Below the pieces are notes generated by a model, which worked only from the letters and a program-made list of their open reading frames with translations, did no database searches and was not told the DNA's origin. This document shows positions 1 to 8,949 of a stretch of 52,329 nucleotides of DNA, piece after piece. A program made the position numbers and the translations under genes. Source of the DNA: Limosilactobacillus reuteri (GTDB lineage: Bacteria > Bacillota > Bacilli > Lactobacillales > Lactobacillaceae); NCBI RefSeq assembly GCF_020784725.1, contig NZ_JAJGTZ010000036.1, forward strand, positions 1-52,329, written 5' to 3'. Position 1 is the stretch's first letter. Each line of letters starts with the position of its first letter.

Positions 1-1111
1 CTTGAGCATCTTGGTAGGCCTTTGCGTAGCCTTCCTTGATGTAATCTTCTGCATCGCTGTTTTGTGCATCATCGTTTAATGCCTTAGCACTATCTAATTC
101 ATCAGCAGCTTTGATAACCGCTTGAGCATTAGCCAAATTTTCACTAGCTGTCTTTTGGGCAGCCTTAGCGTTATCTAAAGCTTTTTGTGCGGCATTAACA
201 ACATTATTTGCGTTGTTTAATGCACTTGTAGCCTTTTCAGCGTTAGCAGAAGCTTCTTCATAAGCTTTCTTTAATGCATCAAGATTAACAGCTAACTTGG
301 CATTATCAAGAGCAGTCTTAGCTTGTGCTTGAGCACTAAGAGCAGCATCTAATTGCTTTTGAAGGTTTGCTTGGTTAGCATTTGCTTCGTCAAGAGCTTT
401 TTGTGCTGAAACGATTTGTTCATTGGCATACTTTTCGTATGTGTTAAGAGCATCAACAGCCTTACCCTTATTGGAAACAGTTGGGTTTTGGTTATATTCG
501 TTAATTGCATTAATTACGTTTTCAGCTGCTTGTACTTGCGAACTGTTGTTACCGTAAAGCTTTTGAGCTTCACTAACGGCAGCTTGTGCAGCATTCAAAG
601 CATTGTCAGTCTTGCCATCCTTAAATTGATTATAAGCAGCTGCAATGTTAGTTGAAGCGTTAGTAGCGGCGTCAGCGTTTGACTTAGCAGCGGTGTAGTC
701 TGCAAATGCAGAACTTGCAACAGCTGAAGTAGAAGCAGCATTACTTTGTGCAGTTGAAGTTGCGGCACTTTTAGCAGTTGCTACATTTTCTTGAGCAGTA
801 CTGTTAGCTGCACTAGTAGTTACAACAGCACTAGAAGCCGCAGTAACTGCATCACTAGCAGCATTAACATTTTCTTGAGCTTGTGAAACTACATCAGATG
901 AAACATTTGAAGCAGCACTTGTTGTACTTGCGACATTAGCAGAACTGGTTGTTGCAGTAACAGCAGGTTGGTTAGCAACGTCAGCGTGAACTTCAGTGCT
1001 GTTAACGTTTGCTAATGTAAGACCTGCCAAAGTGGCTGTAGTCATTAAACCAGCATATACAATATTTTTCTTTGCTTTGTACATTTTGTAGTGTACTTGA
1101 TTATTTTTCAT
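1..1111 (-). CDS. Surface-exclusion-type secreted coiled-coil protein, 5' part only
   Basis: The frame stays open from an ATG at 1111 to the left edge, giving about 370 codons with no stop, so the gene is cut by the window. A GGGAGG ribosome-binding site lies just before the ATG. The N-terminus has a HYKMYKAKKN stretch, which resembles the KxYKxGKxW signal motif of large lactobacillus surface proteins but lacks the GKxW end. A hydrophobic segment and a VHAD-like cleavage region follow, around residues 20-45. The rest is rich in Ala, Asn, Gln, Ser and Lys, with long predicted coiled-coil stretches, as in SEC10/PgrA surface-exclusion proteins. Sec export and a wall role are inferred. The C-terminal anchor is outside the window, so the family name is tentative. 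Confidence 0.75.
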   Translation of the reverse strand, partial: MKNNQVHYKMYKAKKNIVYAGLMTTATLAGLTLANVNSTEVHADVANQPAVTATTSSANVASTTSAASNVSSDVVSQAQENVNAASDAVTAASSAVVTTSAANSTAQENVATAKSAATSTAQSNAASTSAVASSAFADYTAAKSNADAATNASTNIAAAYNQFKDGKTDNALNAAQAAVSEAQKLYGNNSSQVQAAENVINAINEYNQNPTVSNKGKAVDALNTYEKYANEQIVSAQKALDEANANQANLQKQLDAALSAQAQAKTALDNAKLAVNLDALKKAYEEASANAEKATSALNNANNVVNAAQKALDNAKAAQKTASENLANAQAVIKAADELDSAKALNDDAQNSDAEDYIKEGYAKAYQDAQ

Positions 1112-1148
1112 AAATAATCCTCCCAAAAAATAAAAACTTCAAAATAAT

Positions 1149-1163
1149 TGTTGTCTTACAACA
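1149..1163. repeat. Short perfect inverted repeat in the surface-protein leader
   Basis: TGTTGT and ACAACA flank a 3-base loop. The repeat lies just downstream of the -10 box, in the expected 5' UTR. It could be an operator or an mRNA hairpin. Confidence 0.45.
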
Positions 1164-1168
1164 CCATC

Positions 1169-1197
1169 ATTTTATGTAATCGCTCTTTCTATTTCAA
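1169..1197 (-). promoter_or_regulatory. Promoter of the left-edge surface-protein gene
   Basis: On the minus strand TTGAAA (1192-1197) is followed after 17 bases by TAAAAT (1169-1174). This is a good sigma-70-type promoter about 60 bases before the ATG at 1111. Confidence 0.65.
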
Positions 1198-1501
1198 GTC
1201 GTTTTCACTTATCTTTCGATTGATAAAAATAAAAAAAAAAAAAACGGCATTATTTGCGTCATATCAACATCCATTTTATAAATTTTAATTACAAAAAATT
1301 TCAATTTATATTTTTCGCCAGATCAAGATACCAAGTTTCTTTATCAACAGATAATATAAAACGCAAAAAATATAAACATTAAGAATATCCACACTCTAAA
1401 GTCATTAATATTTATAGATAACTACATAGGATCACTTGATTAACAAAACTTAATATTAAGCTTCATTTCTTGCACAAATTCGCTACCAAGAGTTTATGAT
1501 A

Positions 1502-1702
1502 CTATTTTTCAGATTTTTTTCGCTGATCACTTCCATACCGGCCTTGTTCCTTGATTACACTGCCTTCATGCCGATGCTTATAAATAAAATCTTGTTCAGT
1601 AGCGAAAATCATTAAAAAGTCGATAAAATTTTTACTAAAATTCTTTTTAAATTTATTCCATTTATTTTTGACCATTTTATATCCCTCAGAAATATCATCC
1701 AT
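1502..1702 (-). CDS. Possible small hypothetical protein, 66 aa
   Basis: This is a short, very basic ORF (many Lys, Arg and Asn) with a hydrophobic patch near its middle (IDFLMIFA). I recognise no family. The ribosome-binding site is weak (AAGTAAAG). An extended -10 (TGC then TAGAAT at 1717-1722) sits so close that the leader would be only about 8 bases. It may be a real small protein transcribed away from galM, or chance in AT-rich DNA. Confidence 0.3.
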   Translation of the reverse strand: MDDISEGYKMVKNKWNKFKKNFSKNFIDFLMIFATEQDFIYKHRHEGSVIKEQGRYGSDQRKKSEK

Positions 1703-1770
1703 CTTTACTTTTATTTATTCTAGCATATCTATTTTAGTGCAAACGATTGCGTAATTTTAAAATGAAATTG

Positions 1771-1801
1771 TGGTAAAATAGAATTTGTAAAAGCGCTTAC
1801 T
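1771..1801 (+). promoter_or_regulatory. galM promoter with a cre-like site
   Basis: An extended -10 (TGG then TAAAAT, -10 at 1774-1779) precedes the gene; no good -35 is seen. At 1787-1801 there is a near-palindrome around AAGCGCTT. It matches 13 of 15 positions of the catabolite-responsive element consensus, with a G-to-A change at the conserved third base. Placed downstream of the -10, it would allow CcpA repression. CcpA control is an inference. Confidence 0.45.
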
Positions 1802-1819
1802 TCAAGGAGGAAATATTTT

Positions 1820-2857
1820 ATGGAAATTTCTAAAGTACCATTTGGAACTTATAAAGACGAACCAGTAACAAAATATATTTTAACGAACGATAATGGTGTT
1901 CAAGTAGGAATTCTTGATTTTGCCGGTTTACTTCAATCTTTTAAGGTTCCAACAAAAGATGGTGGTAAGGCCGATATGATTTTGACCTCTGAAAAACTCG
2001 ACGAATTTACTAATAATGGCTTTTGTACTAACCGCTTAATCGGCCGGGTTGCTGGACGAATTGCAGATGGTAAGTTCAGTATTAACGGTAAAGATTACCA
2101 AATTGAACAAAACGAAGGTAAAAATGCTCTTCATGGTGGAACTAATGGTTTTTACAATCATATTTGGCATGTTGATAGCACAGAAGCTACCGACAACTCG
2201 GTTTCGATTACCCTTAGTTTAACCTTAAGTCCTGAAGTTGATACATACCCTGGTAAGATGCATGTCACTGCAACCTATACTTTAACTAATGACGACTTCC
2301 TTTCACTTAAGATGTCTGCTACTACTGATGCAGATACGTTGTTCAATCCTACCAACCACACATACTGGAATATGGCAGCAGCAAATATCCCAACGATTAA
2401 TCAATTAAAGCTTTATGTCAACTCTGAGAATCATTTAGCCGTCGATGGTGGTAAGATTCCAACCGGTGAAAAGATCGCTAACGAAGGAACTCCATTTGAC
2501 TTTAGTACCCCAACTACAATGGAAGATGCTCTAGAAAAAATGAGTTCAACTAAAGAAAACGGCTTTGACGATATTTGGGAAGTTACTCCTAGTCTTACAA
2601 AACCAGTTGCCACACTTGAAGATCCAGAAAGTGGGCGAAAGATGAGTCTTTACTCCGATCGTAACGGATTAGTTATGTATACGATGAATTCAGATGATGC
2701 AGCTGTTTACAATCATGGACAAGTTCATCCCCACCTTGGTTTAGCAATGGAAGCGCAGAATCTTTCTGATGCGCCTCATCATCCAGAATTTGGTGATATT
2801 ACTTTACATCCGGGTGAAGAAAAAACATACACCATTAAGTGGCACGTTGAATATTAA
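1820..2857 (+). CDS. galM: Aldose 1-epimerase (mutarotase)
   Basis: This enzyme interconverts alpha and beta anomers of aldoses such as glucose and galactose, feeding the Leloir pathway in the cytoplasm. The 345-aa length is normal for the family. The NPTNHTYWN motif (around residue 175) corresponds to the family's N-x-T-N-H-x-Y-F/W-N segment with the catalytic His. HGG near residue 107 and the C-terminal MEAQNLSDAPHHPEF stretch with the acidic active-site region also fit. An AAGGAGG site lies 8-9 bases before the ATG. The gene stands alone with its own promoter and terminator; no other galactose gene is adjacent. Confidence 0.93.
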   Translation: MEISKVPFGTYKDEPVTKYILTNDNGVQVGILDFAGLLQSFKVPTKDGGKADMILTSEKLDEFTNNGFCTNRLIGRVAGRIADGKFSINGKDYQIEQNEGKNALHGGTNGFYNHIWHVDSTEATDNSVSITLSLTLSPEVDTYPGKMHVTATYTLTNDDFLSLKMSATTDADTLFNPTNHTYWNMAAANIPTINQLKLYVNSENHLAVDGGKIPTGEKIANEGTPFDFSTPTTMEDALEKMSSTKENGFDDIWEVTPSLTKPVATLEDPESGRKMSLYSDRNGLVMYTMNSDDAAVYNHGQVHPHLGLAMEAQNLSDAPHHPEFGDITLHPGEEKTYTIKWHVEY

Positions 2858-2873
2858 TTACTAAGTAAAATAC

Positions 2874-2909
2874 AAAAAAAGAGATCGACGCTTTGCCGAT
2901 CTCTTTTTT
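2874..2909. terminator. Bidirectional terminator between galM and the coiled-coil gene
   Basis: AGAGATCG pairs with CGATCTCT around a 9-base loop, flanked by A and T runs on both sides. It can serve both convergent genes. Confidence 0.85.
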
Positions 2910-2928
2910 ATGTATTAGGAATTATAAA

Positions 2929-3369
2929 TTAGTCTTTGTCATCCGGATTATACTTTCCAGCCTTTTGAAGGATTTCCTTTGCCTTTTCAAGGTAGTGGTG
3001 TTCTGCACGGAAAGCCTTAATCTTACCACCTTCATCATCAGTAAGGGCAGCTAGCTTATCATCAAGTTCCTTAAATTCCTTGTTAAGGTCCTTGATAACG
3101 CCTTCTTCATCTTTCATGTAAACATAGTGATTTTCTGCTGGATCTTTACGACCTTCGCCAGCACGCTCTTCAAGCTTTACTGCATCTTTGTCTACTTTCC
3201 AAGCATGCTTAAGGATTGACTTAATATCCTTAATTGTTTCGTGTTGAGCAGTACGATGCTTTTCATTGTCAACACTATCTTCAATCTTGGTTAAGTGTCC
3301 TTCAGCATCTGCAATCTTCTTTGCAATACGATCCAAAGCCTTAAGTTGACGTTTTGCGTAATCAGCCAT
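2929..3369 (-). CDS. Conserved-looking helical hypothetical protein, 146 aa
   Basis: I do not recognise a family. The protein is highly charged (Lys, Glu, Asp), has no signal peptide or membrane segment, and is almost entirely heptad-like helix. Examples are residues 5-35 (LKALDRIAKKIADAEG) and 90-135. A small cytoplasmic coiled-coil protein is likely. It has an excellent AGGAGGT site 8 bases before the ATG and sits alone between a terminator and the divergent side of the carboxypeptidase gene. The strong ribosome-binding site and smooth codon use say it is real. Its function is unknown. Confidence 0.75.
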   Translation of the reverse strand: MADYAKRQLKALDRIAKKIADAEGHLTKIEDSVDNEKHRTAQHETIKDIKSILKHAWKVDKDAVKLEERAGEGRKDPAENHYVYMKDEEGVIKDLNKEFKELDDKLAALTDDEGGKIKAFRAEHHYLEKAKEILQKAGKYNPDDKD

Positions 3370-3545
3370 AAATAATTACCTCCTAAATATAATAGCTATA
3401 ATTCCTAATTCACTTTTATTATATTTTTATAATTTAAATTATACAAATAATACGTCTTAAAATTATAGTTAATTTTATTTTGCAGTAATTTCAGAGCTTA
3501 AATAAATAGATGATCGATAGGAATTTTTTCTTCTCAGTTCTCTAT

Positions 3546-4802
3546 TTAGTTAAACATCGACTTTTTAGCAACACTTTGACTTGTACTTACTGGAATATTA
3601 AAATCAGGCAACCCTGGAATATGTAACTCAATTGAACCAACTTGTTGATTCTTCTTTATCGGTGCAGTTAATTGTTTTGGGTCGTCTCCCTGCAGTCGTA
3701 ATACTGGTTTAGTTGCTTGTAATTTCATATTCTTTGGAAGCCAAACGGTAGTCTTCTTAGTCAACTTAATATTGGTCTTATTCTTATTTTCACCATTCTT
3801 TATTTTTATCTTGGTGAGCTTAGCTGAAAGATCACTTACATTTTTGATTTCAACTGGCTGATACTCATCGATTAATTTATTATAAAAGTCTTGCTGCATC
3901 TTCGACTGATCATTCCATTCTCCTTTTGTATGCAAGGCAACCAAAATAATCCGTCGTCCTGCGAATGTCCCTGTTGAAACAATGCACTTTCCTGCCCGAT
4001 CAGTATTACCTGTCTTTAGTCCGTCAATTTCTCCATTCTTAGGAGCAAAACCGTTTTGCGGCAAAAGAGCATTTACATTTGTCATTAAGTATTGTTGGTC
4101 TTTAGTTATATCAAAGTTCGCAAACTTTTGCTTTGTAATGCCAAGAGTTTCAGGATATTTTTCAACAAGATACTTTGAGATAAGGGCAACATCTTTAGCA
4201 GATAATAAGTTCTCGGCGTCTTTATCTACACCCTTTAGTTTATGTTTTCCTAAGTCCCCATTCGGCAACCCAATCATATTGTAAATTTTTATATCTGTAA
4301 CTCCTGCTTTTTTCGCAAACGCCATCATCTTTTTATTAAAGGCTGCTGTACTGCCAGCATCAGCTAATGCCAGTGCTTCTGTACTTCCATCAGCGGATAC
4401 GAGCATCATCGAATCAACTAACTGACGGACTGTATATTCTTCCCCGTTCATTAATGGGACATTGGAAAAGTGCCAATCATCCGCCATCTTGGCAACTGCT
4501 GGTGTAATCTTTATTTTCTGATCCCACCTTAAATGATGATTTCGAATATCTTGTAAAATCACTCCTAAAGTTAAGATTTTAATTACAGATGCAATTGGGT
4601 AGCGTTTAGTTGCATTTTTTTGGTATAGAACCTGACCAGTTTCTGCATCAATCGCATAAGCTGCTCGTGCATCCATCTGAAAAGCTGCCGTATCAGCATG
4701 GACTTTTGCGAACATCCCCAAGCCATTTAAACAGATACTAATTATTGCCGTTATTAATAATAATTTGGCAAAAAAGGATTTAACTTTTTTCATGATAATC
4801 AT
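3546..4802 (-). CDS. dacA: D-alanyl-D-alanine carboxypeptidase (low-molecular-weight PBP, peptidase S11)
   Basis: This enzyme trims the terminal D-Ala from peptidoglycan pentapeptides outside the membrane. A hydrophobic signal segment covers about residues 10-36, ending VHAD. The three active-site boxes are visible: S72-x-x-K75 (ASVIK), S136-A-D138 where the family usually has S-x-N, and K263-T-G265 (LKTGN). A C-terminal PBP5_C-like beta domain follows, but I see no clear amphipathic membrane anchor at the end. Two starts are possible: ATG at 4802 (GGGGAG only 3-4 bases away) or ATG at 4793 (about 12 bases). The family call is firm. The Asp in box two is a variant to check. Confidence 0.88.
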   Translation of the reverse strand: MIIMKKVKSFFAKLLLITAIISICLNGLGMFAKVHADTAAFQMDARAAYAIDAETGQVLYQKNATKRYPIASVIKILTLGVILQDIRNHHLRWDQKIKITPAVAKMADDWHFSNVPLMNGEEYTVRQLVDSMMLVSADGSTEALALADAGSTAAFNKKMMAFAKKAGVTDIKIYNMIGLPNGDLGKHKLKGVDKDAENLLSAKDVALISKYLVEKYPETLGITKQKFANFDITKDQQYLMTNVNALLPQNGFAPKNGEIDGLKTGNTDRAGKCIVSTGTFAGRRIILVALHTKGEWNDQSKMQQDFYNKLIDEYQPVEIKNVSDLSAKLTKIKIKNGENKNKTNIKLTKKTTVWLPKNMKLQATKPVLRLQGDDPKQLTAPIKKNQQVGSIELHIPGLPDFNIPVSTSQSVAKKSMFN

Positions 4803-4986
4803 TTCTCCCCTTTACACATTTAACTATCATATCTTATTCTGTCTAAAAAAGGTGTAACGATTTGATAACAATTCAAATGAAATCCTTATTTTTCATTAAA
4901 TTAAGAAGATGCACCTTTTAACTTCCAAAAATTATCTGTATTATTAATAAGTATGCTAATTTTAATCAGAAAGGGTCGGTTAAAAA

Positions 4987-5784
4987 ATGCAAAGATCGCA
5001 ACGTCATCGTCGTAAACTGCGCAAACTTATCTTAATTATTATCGCTATTCTGCTCATTATTATGGGTGTCCGGCACTTCAGCTCGACAAGTGCCCGCCTA
5101 AAATCCGCATGGAATAAGATCATTTTCACTTCCAATAATAATGTTAGTATTGCGGTATATTCACCAAAGACCCACCAAATTTATACTTCTAGTAATGCAC
5201 CCCAGCATAAGTTTCGAACTGCTAGTACAGTAAAGGTTAGTATTCTAGCGGGAATTCTTGCTAAACAACAAAGCCCTCTTACAAGCCATCAAAAATCGCT
5301 TGCTACTAAAATGATTGAACAGAGTGACAATGATTCGACTAGCGAATTATTTGAAGATTATCTTGGCGGAAAAAACGGTCTCCAGCAAACTTTTGAAAAA
5401 TTTGGTATGACCCAATCCCAGGCTAATAGCAGTTGGGGATTAACTGTTACTACTCCTAAAGATCAAGTTAAATTATTAAATAATATCTTTTACAAGTCCA
5501 AAATTTTATCTGACGAAGAAAGAAGCGAAATTCGTGATTTAATGGGTAATGTCGAAAATGACCAAGCCTGGGGGATCTCAGCAAGTAGCGATAATTTCGC
5601 ATTAAAAAACGGTTGGCTAAATTACGGTAAAGATGAATGGATCGTCAATAGTATTGGCTACGTAAAAAATAGTAACGGTACAGACTACACAATTGCAGTT
5701 TATACTGATAAAAACCAATCAATGGCAGCGGGACAACAAGTAATTGAACAACTTGCTCGTGTAACAAAGCCAATCTTGGACTAA
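4987..5784 (+). CDS. Class A beta-lactamase-like serine hydrolase, membrane-anchored
   Basis: The 265-aa protein has a very basic N-terminus, one membrane segment at about residues 12-28, and an outward domain with the penicillin-recognising fold. Motifs are S80-x-x-K83 (STVK), S113-D-N115 (SDN) and a KNG box near residue 220. The deacylating Glu of true class A enzymes (ExxLN) is not evident. It is therefore more likely a cell-wall hydrolase or transferase relative than a resistance enzyme. It is divergent from the dacA-like gene with 184 bases between them, so the two may be co-regulated in wall remodelling. Confidence 0.78.
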   Translation: MQRSQRHRRKLRKLILIIIAILLIIMGVRHFSSTSARLKSAWNKIIFTSNNNVSIAVYSPKTHQIYTSSNAPQHKFRTASTVKVSILAGILAKQQSPLTSHQKSLATKMIEQSDNDSTSELFEDYLGGKNGLQQTFEKFGMTQSQANSSWGLTVTTPKDQVKLLNNIFYKSKILSDEERSEIRDLMGNVENDQAWGISASSDNFALKNGWLNYGKDEWIVNSIGYVKNSNGTDYTIAVYTDKNQSMAAGQQVIEQLARVTKPILD

Positions 5785-5804
5785 TTGAAATGATAAACAA
5801 AACA

Positions 5805-5847
5805 GGGCTGGAAGAAAACTTCAAATTTTCTTCCAGCCCCATTTTTT
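5805..5847 (+). terminator. Strong terminator after the beta-lactamase-like gene
   Basis: GGGCTGGAAGAAAA pairs with TTTTCTTCCAGCCC, a 14-bp perfect stem, followed by ATTTTTT. Confidence 0.88.
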
Positions 5848-5899
5848 ATAGGTAGTTTATTGAGAGAGATAAAGCGTTTTGGAAAGGAATACTACCTAT
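5848..5899. repeat. Inverted repeat downstream of sucrose phosphorylase
   Basis: ATAGGTAGT (5848-5856) and ACTACCTAT (5891-5899) form 9-base perfect arms with a 34-base spacer. There is no U-run in the minus direction, so it is not a standard terminator for the sucrose gene. Confidence 0.4.
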
Positions 5900-5934
5900 T
5901 TTATTTCGAGAGAGATTACTAATTAATTTGATGT

Positions 5935-7392
5935 CTATTTTTGTTCCATCACTTTTTCACCATTAGCTGTAATAGTGAAAGTCTTGTTAGCAGCATCAGC
6001 GTCAAGAACAGCAACATTTTTGCCGTCCTTATCCTTCCGTGTAATCTTAATAGTTGTTTCAGTTGGTGTTTCCACATCAATAGAACCATCAAGATCAAAG
6101 GCAGCAAATTTATTCCGCCATGCAAGTAAGTCTAAGAGATTCTTAACTACTGGACGTTGAACTTCTTGTGCAACTTCTTCTTTAGTGTAGTAGTGACGGT
6201 TGATGTTACGACCTTCCTTAGTCTTTTCAAGCAATTCAAGGTCATTTGACCCAGCAAGTAACCCAACATAGTAAACCATTGGAATACCAGGTGCAAATAC
6301 TTGGAATGCACGAGAAAGCAGGTAAGCTTTATCATCGTCACCTAATGCAGAGTAGTAAGTAGAGTTAATTTGGTAAATATCCAAGTTGTTGTATTCAGCA
6401 CTTGAGTACTTCCGCTTAACATTAGCACCAACCTTGTATAATTCGTTGGATGCATATTCGATTTCATCATCACTTAAGATATCCTTAGCATCAACAACCC
6501 CAATACCATCATGAGTATCAAGAGTAGTAAATTGCTTCATTGGTGACATCTTTAACCACTTAGCAAGACGGTTAGTCTTACCAGAGTAAAGAGTATAAAG
6601 AGTAGTCATTGGTAAGGTAAAGTCATAGATGAAGAAGTCATGTTGTGAAATCTTTTGTGGAATCGTGTAGTGTTCGTGAATTTCAGGAAGGATGATGGCC
6701 TTGTATGGAGCCAAAATATCTTGAACTTCATTTAAGAGATCCCAAATTTCAGGTTCAACGAAGAAATCATTAGTACCAACCTTCTTAATAGCGTAAGCAA
6801 AGGCATCAAGACGAATCATATCAGCGCCGTGCTTAACCATGTCAATTAATGTTTCCTTGAAGAATTCGTTAGCCACCTTACTCTTAACATTAATATCAAT
6901 TTGTTCTTCACCGAAAGTGTTCCATAAGTTTTCAGTAGTACCATCATCAAAGGTAATTTCTTGCTTAGGAGCTTTGTCCTTCCGCTTGTAAATTAAATCA
7001 ACGTCTTCTTGAGTTGGACGGTTCTTACCAGCTTTTTCCCAGAATTTTTCCCAACGAATAAAGAAGTCATTGTACTTAGAGTCATCGTGCTTCTTCTTGA
7101 AGTCTTGGTACATTTCAGACTTCTTGGAAATATGGTTAATCATGAAGTCAAACATTAAGTAGTAGTCTTCACCCAATGCTTCGACGTCATCCCAATTACC
7201 AAAAGCAGAATCAACAACATCGTAACGGTATGGTGCGAAACCACGGTCACCAGTTGATGGGAAGAATGGAAGTAAGTGAACACCGCCGATTGCATCACCG
7301 ATATAGTTCTTTAATACTTCATGAGTTTCTTTAATATTTTTGCCCATTGAGTCAGAGTAAGTAATTAACATTGCTTCATTTTTGATTGGCAT
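5935..7392 (-). CDS. gtfA: Sucrose phosphorylase (GH13)
   Basis: This enzyme splits sucrose with inorganic phosphate into alpha-glucose-1-phosphate and fructose in the cytoplasm, saving an ATP. The 485-aa length fits GH13 subfamily 18. Visible active-site pieces are Asp196 in MIRLDAF (nucleophile), Glu237 in LPEIHEHY (acid/base) and Asp292 in TLDTHDGIG (transition-state stabiliser). The phosphorylase-typical N-terminus YSDSMGKN is also present. I chose the ATG at 7392 because TGGAGG lies 7 bases before it. A longer frame beginning at a TTG (7407) would start inside that ribosome-binding site. It is the second gene after an MFS carrier, 26 bases downstream, and shares that operator-controlled promoter. 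Confidence 0.95.
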   Translation of the reverse strand: MPIKNEAMLITYSDSMGKNIKETHEVLKNYIGDAIGGVHLLPFFPSTGDRGFAPYRYDVVDSAFGNWDDVEALGEDYYLMFDFMINHISKKSEMYQDFKKKHDDSKYNDFFIRWEKFWEKAGKNRPTQEDVDLIYKRKDKAPKQEITFDDGTTENLWNTFGEEQIDINVKSKVANEFFKETLIDMVKHGADMIRLDAFAYAIKKVGTNDFFVEPEIWDLLNEVQDILAPYKAIILPEIHEHYTIPQKISQHDFFIYDFTLPMTTLYTLYSGKTNRLAKWLKMSPMKQFTTLDTHDGIGVVDAKDILSDDEIEYASNELYKVGANVKRKYSSAEYNNLDIYQINSTYYSALGDDDKAYLLSRAFQVFAPGIPMVYYVGLLAGSNDLELLEKTKEGRNINRHYYTKEEVAQEVQRPVVKNLLDLLAWRNKFAAFDLDGSIDVETPTETTIKITRKDKDGKNVAVLDADAANKTFTITANGEKVMEQK

Positions 7393-7418
7393 AATGATAT
7401 CCTCCAATAATTTTAAAT

Positions 7419-8636
7419 TTAGTTAGCTTGTTTAGAATGACGAGTTGCAAAGAAAATAATTAAGGCAATAACTATTAGCATTACCCCGTAGATTGGGAAT
7501 GGCGCAGCAAGATCGAGACCACTCATTGGACGACCGACTAACCGATTCATCCATTCAGCAATTGTTGGTGAGAAGAAAGCTCCAAAGTTAAAACCAATCA
7601 GTACCATTGAAGTTACTAATGGTTGACGCTTAGCAGGGGCTAAATCCGGCAACAAGTTAAAAATCAACGGAGAAACCAATTGTAGTGGGAAACCGATTAA
7701 AAGCAAACCAATTACTAACATTACAAAGTTGCCGTTTGCGAAGGCAAATAAGAAGTTCGAAATGGCCATTAACCCAAGACCAAGGTAAACAGTGTTAAAA
7801 CCTAACACTTTATTAATTGATCCATAGAATAAACCACCAAGCGTTGCGCCAATTAACATCAAGGAAAGGAACATTGATGAACCAGTATAGCTATTTCCCT
7901 TAATCGCAACTGCCAGACCAGGGAAACGGTTTTCCATTCCCACATAATCTACAACCAAGAGGAAAGCGAAAAGAACAAGGAGGTAAACTACTGGACTAAT
8001 TTTTTTAATTGGTTCTTCCACTTCAGTTAATTCTTCAGCAAGATCGTCTTCTGCAACGTTATTATCTTGTGCTTTGCTATCGTCAGGAACACGAACTGCA
8101 AAGAAGAAAAGGACAACGAAAGCAAGAAGATAGACGGCAAATGATGCATGCCAACCTGCATAGCTAAGAATCAATCCCGCAATTGCAAGGGTACAAGCCT
8201 GACCGATTTGTTCAGCTGCAGCACGCCAACCAAGCATTTGAGCTCGGGTTGTACCTTCATACCAAACCGAAATCATCGAAATTGCTTGAGAGTTGTATAG
8301 ACCAAATCCAGCTCCTAAAACTAACCGGGAAATCAAAATCGCAGTGTAGTCATTAGCAAACATGGGAACAATTCCTGCAAGACCAACAATTGTAACCCCA
8401 GCCATAATAATCTTTTTATCAGAAATGTTGAACCATTGTTGAAGTAATGGTGAAAGGACAACAAAAATCATTACAGCAAATGATGGAGTTGTAACTAAAT
8501 ATTCTGACTGTGTCTGTGAGATTCCGAGTGCCGCCTTTAATTGCGGTAAAGAACCTTGAATGGCATAAGCACTCGTAACCATGAATGAAACTGACAAGAA
8601 CGCCAATTTGGTAACAAGAGAATTTTTGTTATTCAT
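7419..8636 (-). CDS. MFS transporter, probable sugar carrier of the sucrose operon
   Basis: This 405-aa major facilitator protein has 12 likely membrane segments and a charged central loop (around residues 190-215, rich in Asp and Glu) dividing two six-helix halves. It is the promoter-proximal gene of a two-gene unit with sucrose phosphorylase. That arrangement suggests it brings in sucrose or a related glucoside, but the sequence alone shows only an MFS carrier. The ATG at 8636 is preceded by a modest GAAAGAG about 11 bases away. Regulation is probably by a LacI-type repressor at two operators upstream. Confidence 0.8.
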   Translation of the reverse strand: MNNKNSLVTKLAFLSVSFMVTSAYAIQGSLPQLKAALGISQTQSEYLVTTPSFAVMIFVVLSPLLQQWFNISDKKIIMAGVTIVGLAGIVPMFANDYTAILISRLVLGAGFGLYNSQAISMISVWYEGTTRAQMLGWRAAAEQIGQACTLAIAGLILSYAGWHASFAVYLLAFVVLFFFAVRVPDDSKAQDNNVAEDDLAEELTEVEEPIKKISPVVYLLVLFAFLLVVDYVGMENRFPGLAVAIKGNSYTGSSMFLSLMLIGATLGGLFYGSINKVLGFNTVYLGLGLMAISNFLFAFANGNFVMLVIGLLLIGFPLQLVSPLIFNLLPDLAPAKRQPLVTSMVLIGFNFGAFFSPTIAEWMNRLVGRPMSGLDLAAPFPIYGVMLIVIALIIFFATRHSKQAN

Positions 8637-8665
8637 AATTAGTAGGTACTCTTTCTATAGGTATT

Positions 8666-8735
8666 TGATAAACGTTTATCATTACTGTACACAAATAATA
8701 TACAATGAACTTTTCAAAATGTCAAACGCTTAACA
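8666..8735 (-). promoter_or_regulatory. Consensus promoter with two LacI-type operators for the sucrose operon
   Basis: On the minus strand TTGACA (8720-8725) and TATATT (8697-8702) are exactly 17 bases apart. A perfect 16-bp palindrome TGATAAACGTTTATCA lies just downstream at 8666-8681. A second copy matching 12 of 16 positions overlaps the -35 at 8720-8735. Their centres are 54 bp apart. The 16-bp length differs from the usual cre, which suggests a dedicated LacI/GalR-family repressor whose gene is not in this window. Confidence 0.75.
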
Positions 8736-8885
8736 AAGATTTCTTATAAAAATTGTAATCCATTACATTGTTATTATAACGCGGTTTGAATATAAGAAGC
8801 CAAAAACTGATGATAACGCTATTTTAGCCCTTCTTTTGAATTGTTTGTGAATTTTAACACATTATATTTTTATAATTTTTTTATT

Positions 8886-8938
8886 AAACTTAAAAGGGTA
8901 AAACAATGACTAATTCATCGTTTTACCCTTTTAAGTTT
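8886..8938. terminator. Terminator after pepV, long symmetric hairpin
   Basis: AAACTTAAAAGGGTAAAAC pairs with GTTTTACCCTTTTAAGTTT around a short AT-rich middle. This is a very stable hairpin placed 12 bases after the pepV stop. Confidence 0.8.
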
Positions 8939-8949
8939 AATCTTTATAT

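Larger units (their letters stand above)
1112..1501. other. AT-rich intergenic region carrying the surface-protein promoter
   Basis: I see no convincing gene in this 390-base stretch. It holds the promoter and 5' leader of the leftward surface-protein gene (1149-1197), a run of 14 A at 1231-1244, and otherwise AT-rich sequence without a clear hairpin terminator. Confidence 0.6.

Noticed and set aside
1-1000. Repeat array or CRISPR-like pattern at the left edge
   Set aside because: The repeated look comes from Ala/Gln/Asn-rich coiled-coil codons. There are no equal-length spacers or fixed direct repeats.
7393-7407. Longer sucrose phosphorylase starting at TTG 7407
   Set aside because: The TTG lies inside the TGGAGG ribosome-binding site that serves the ATG at 7392.
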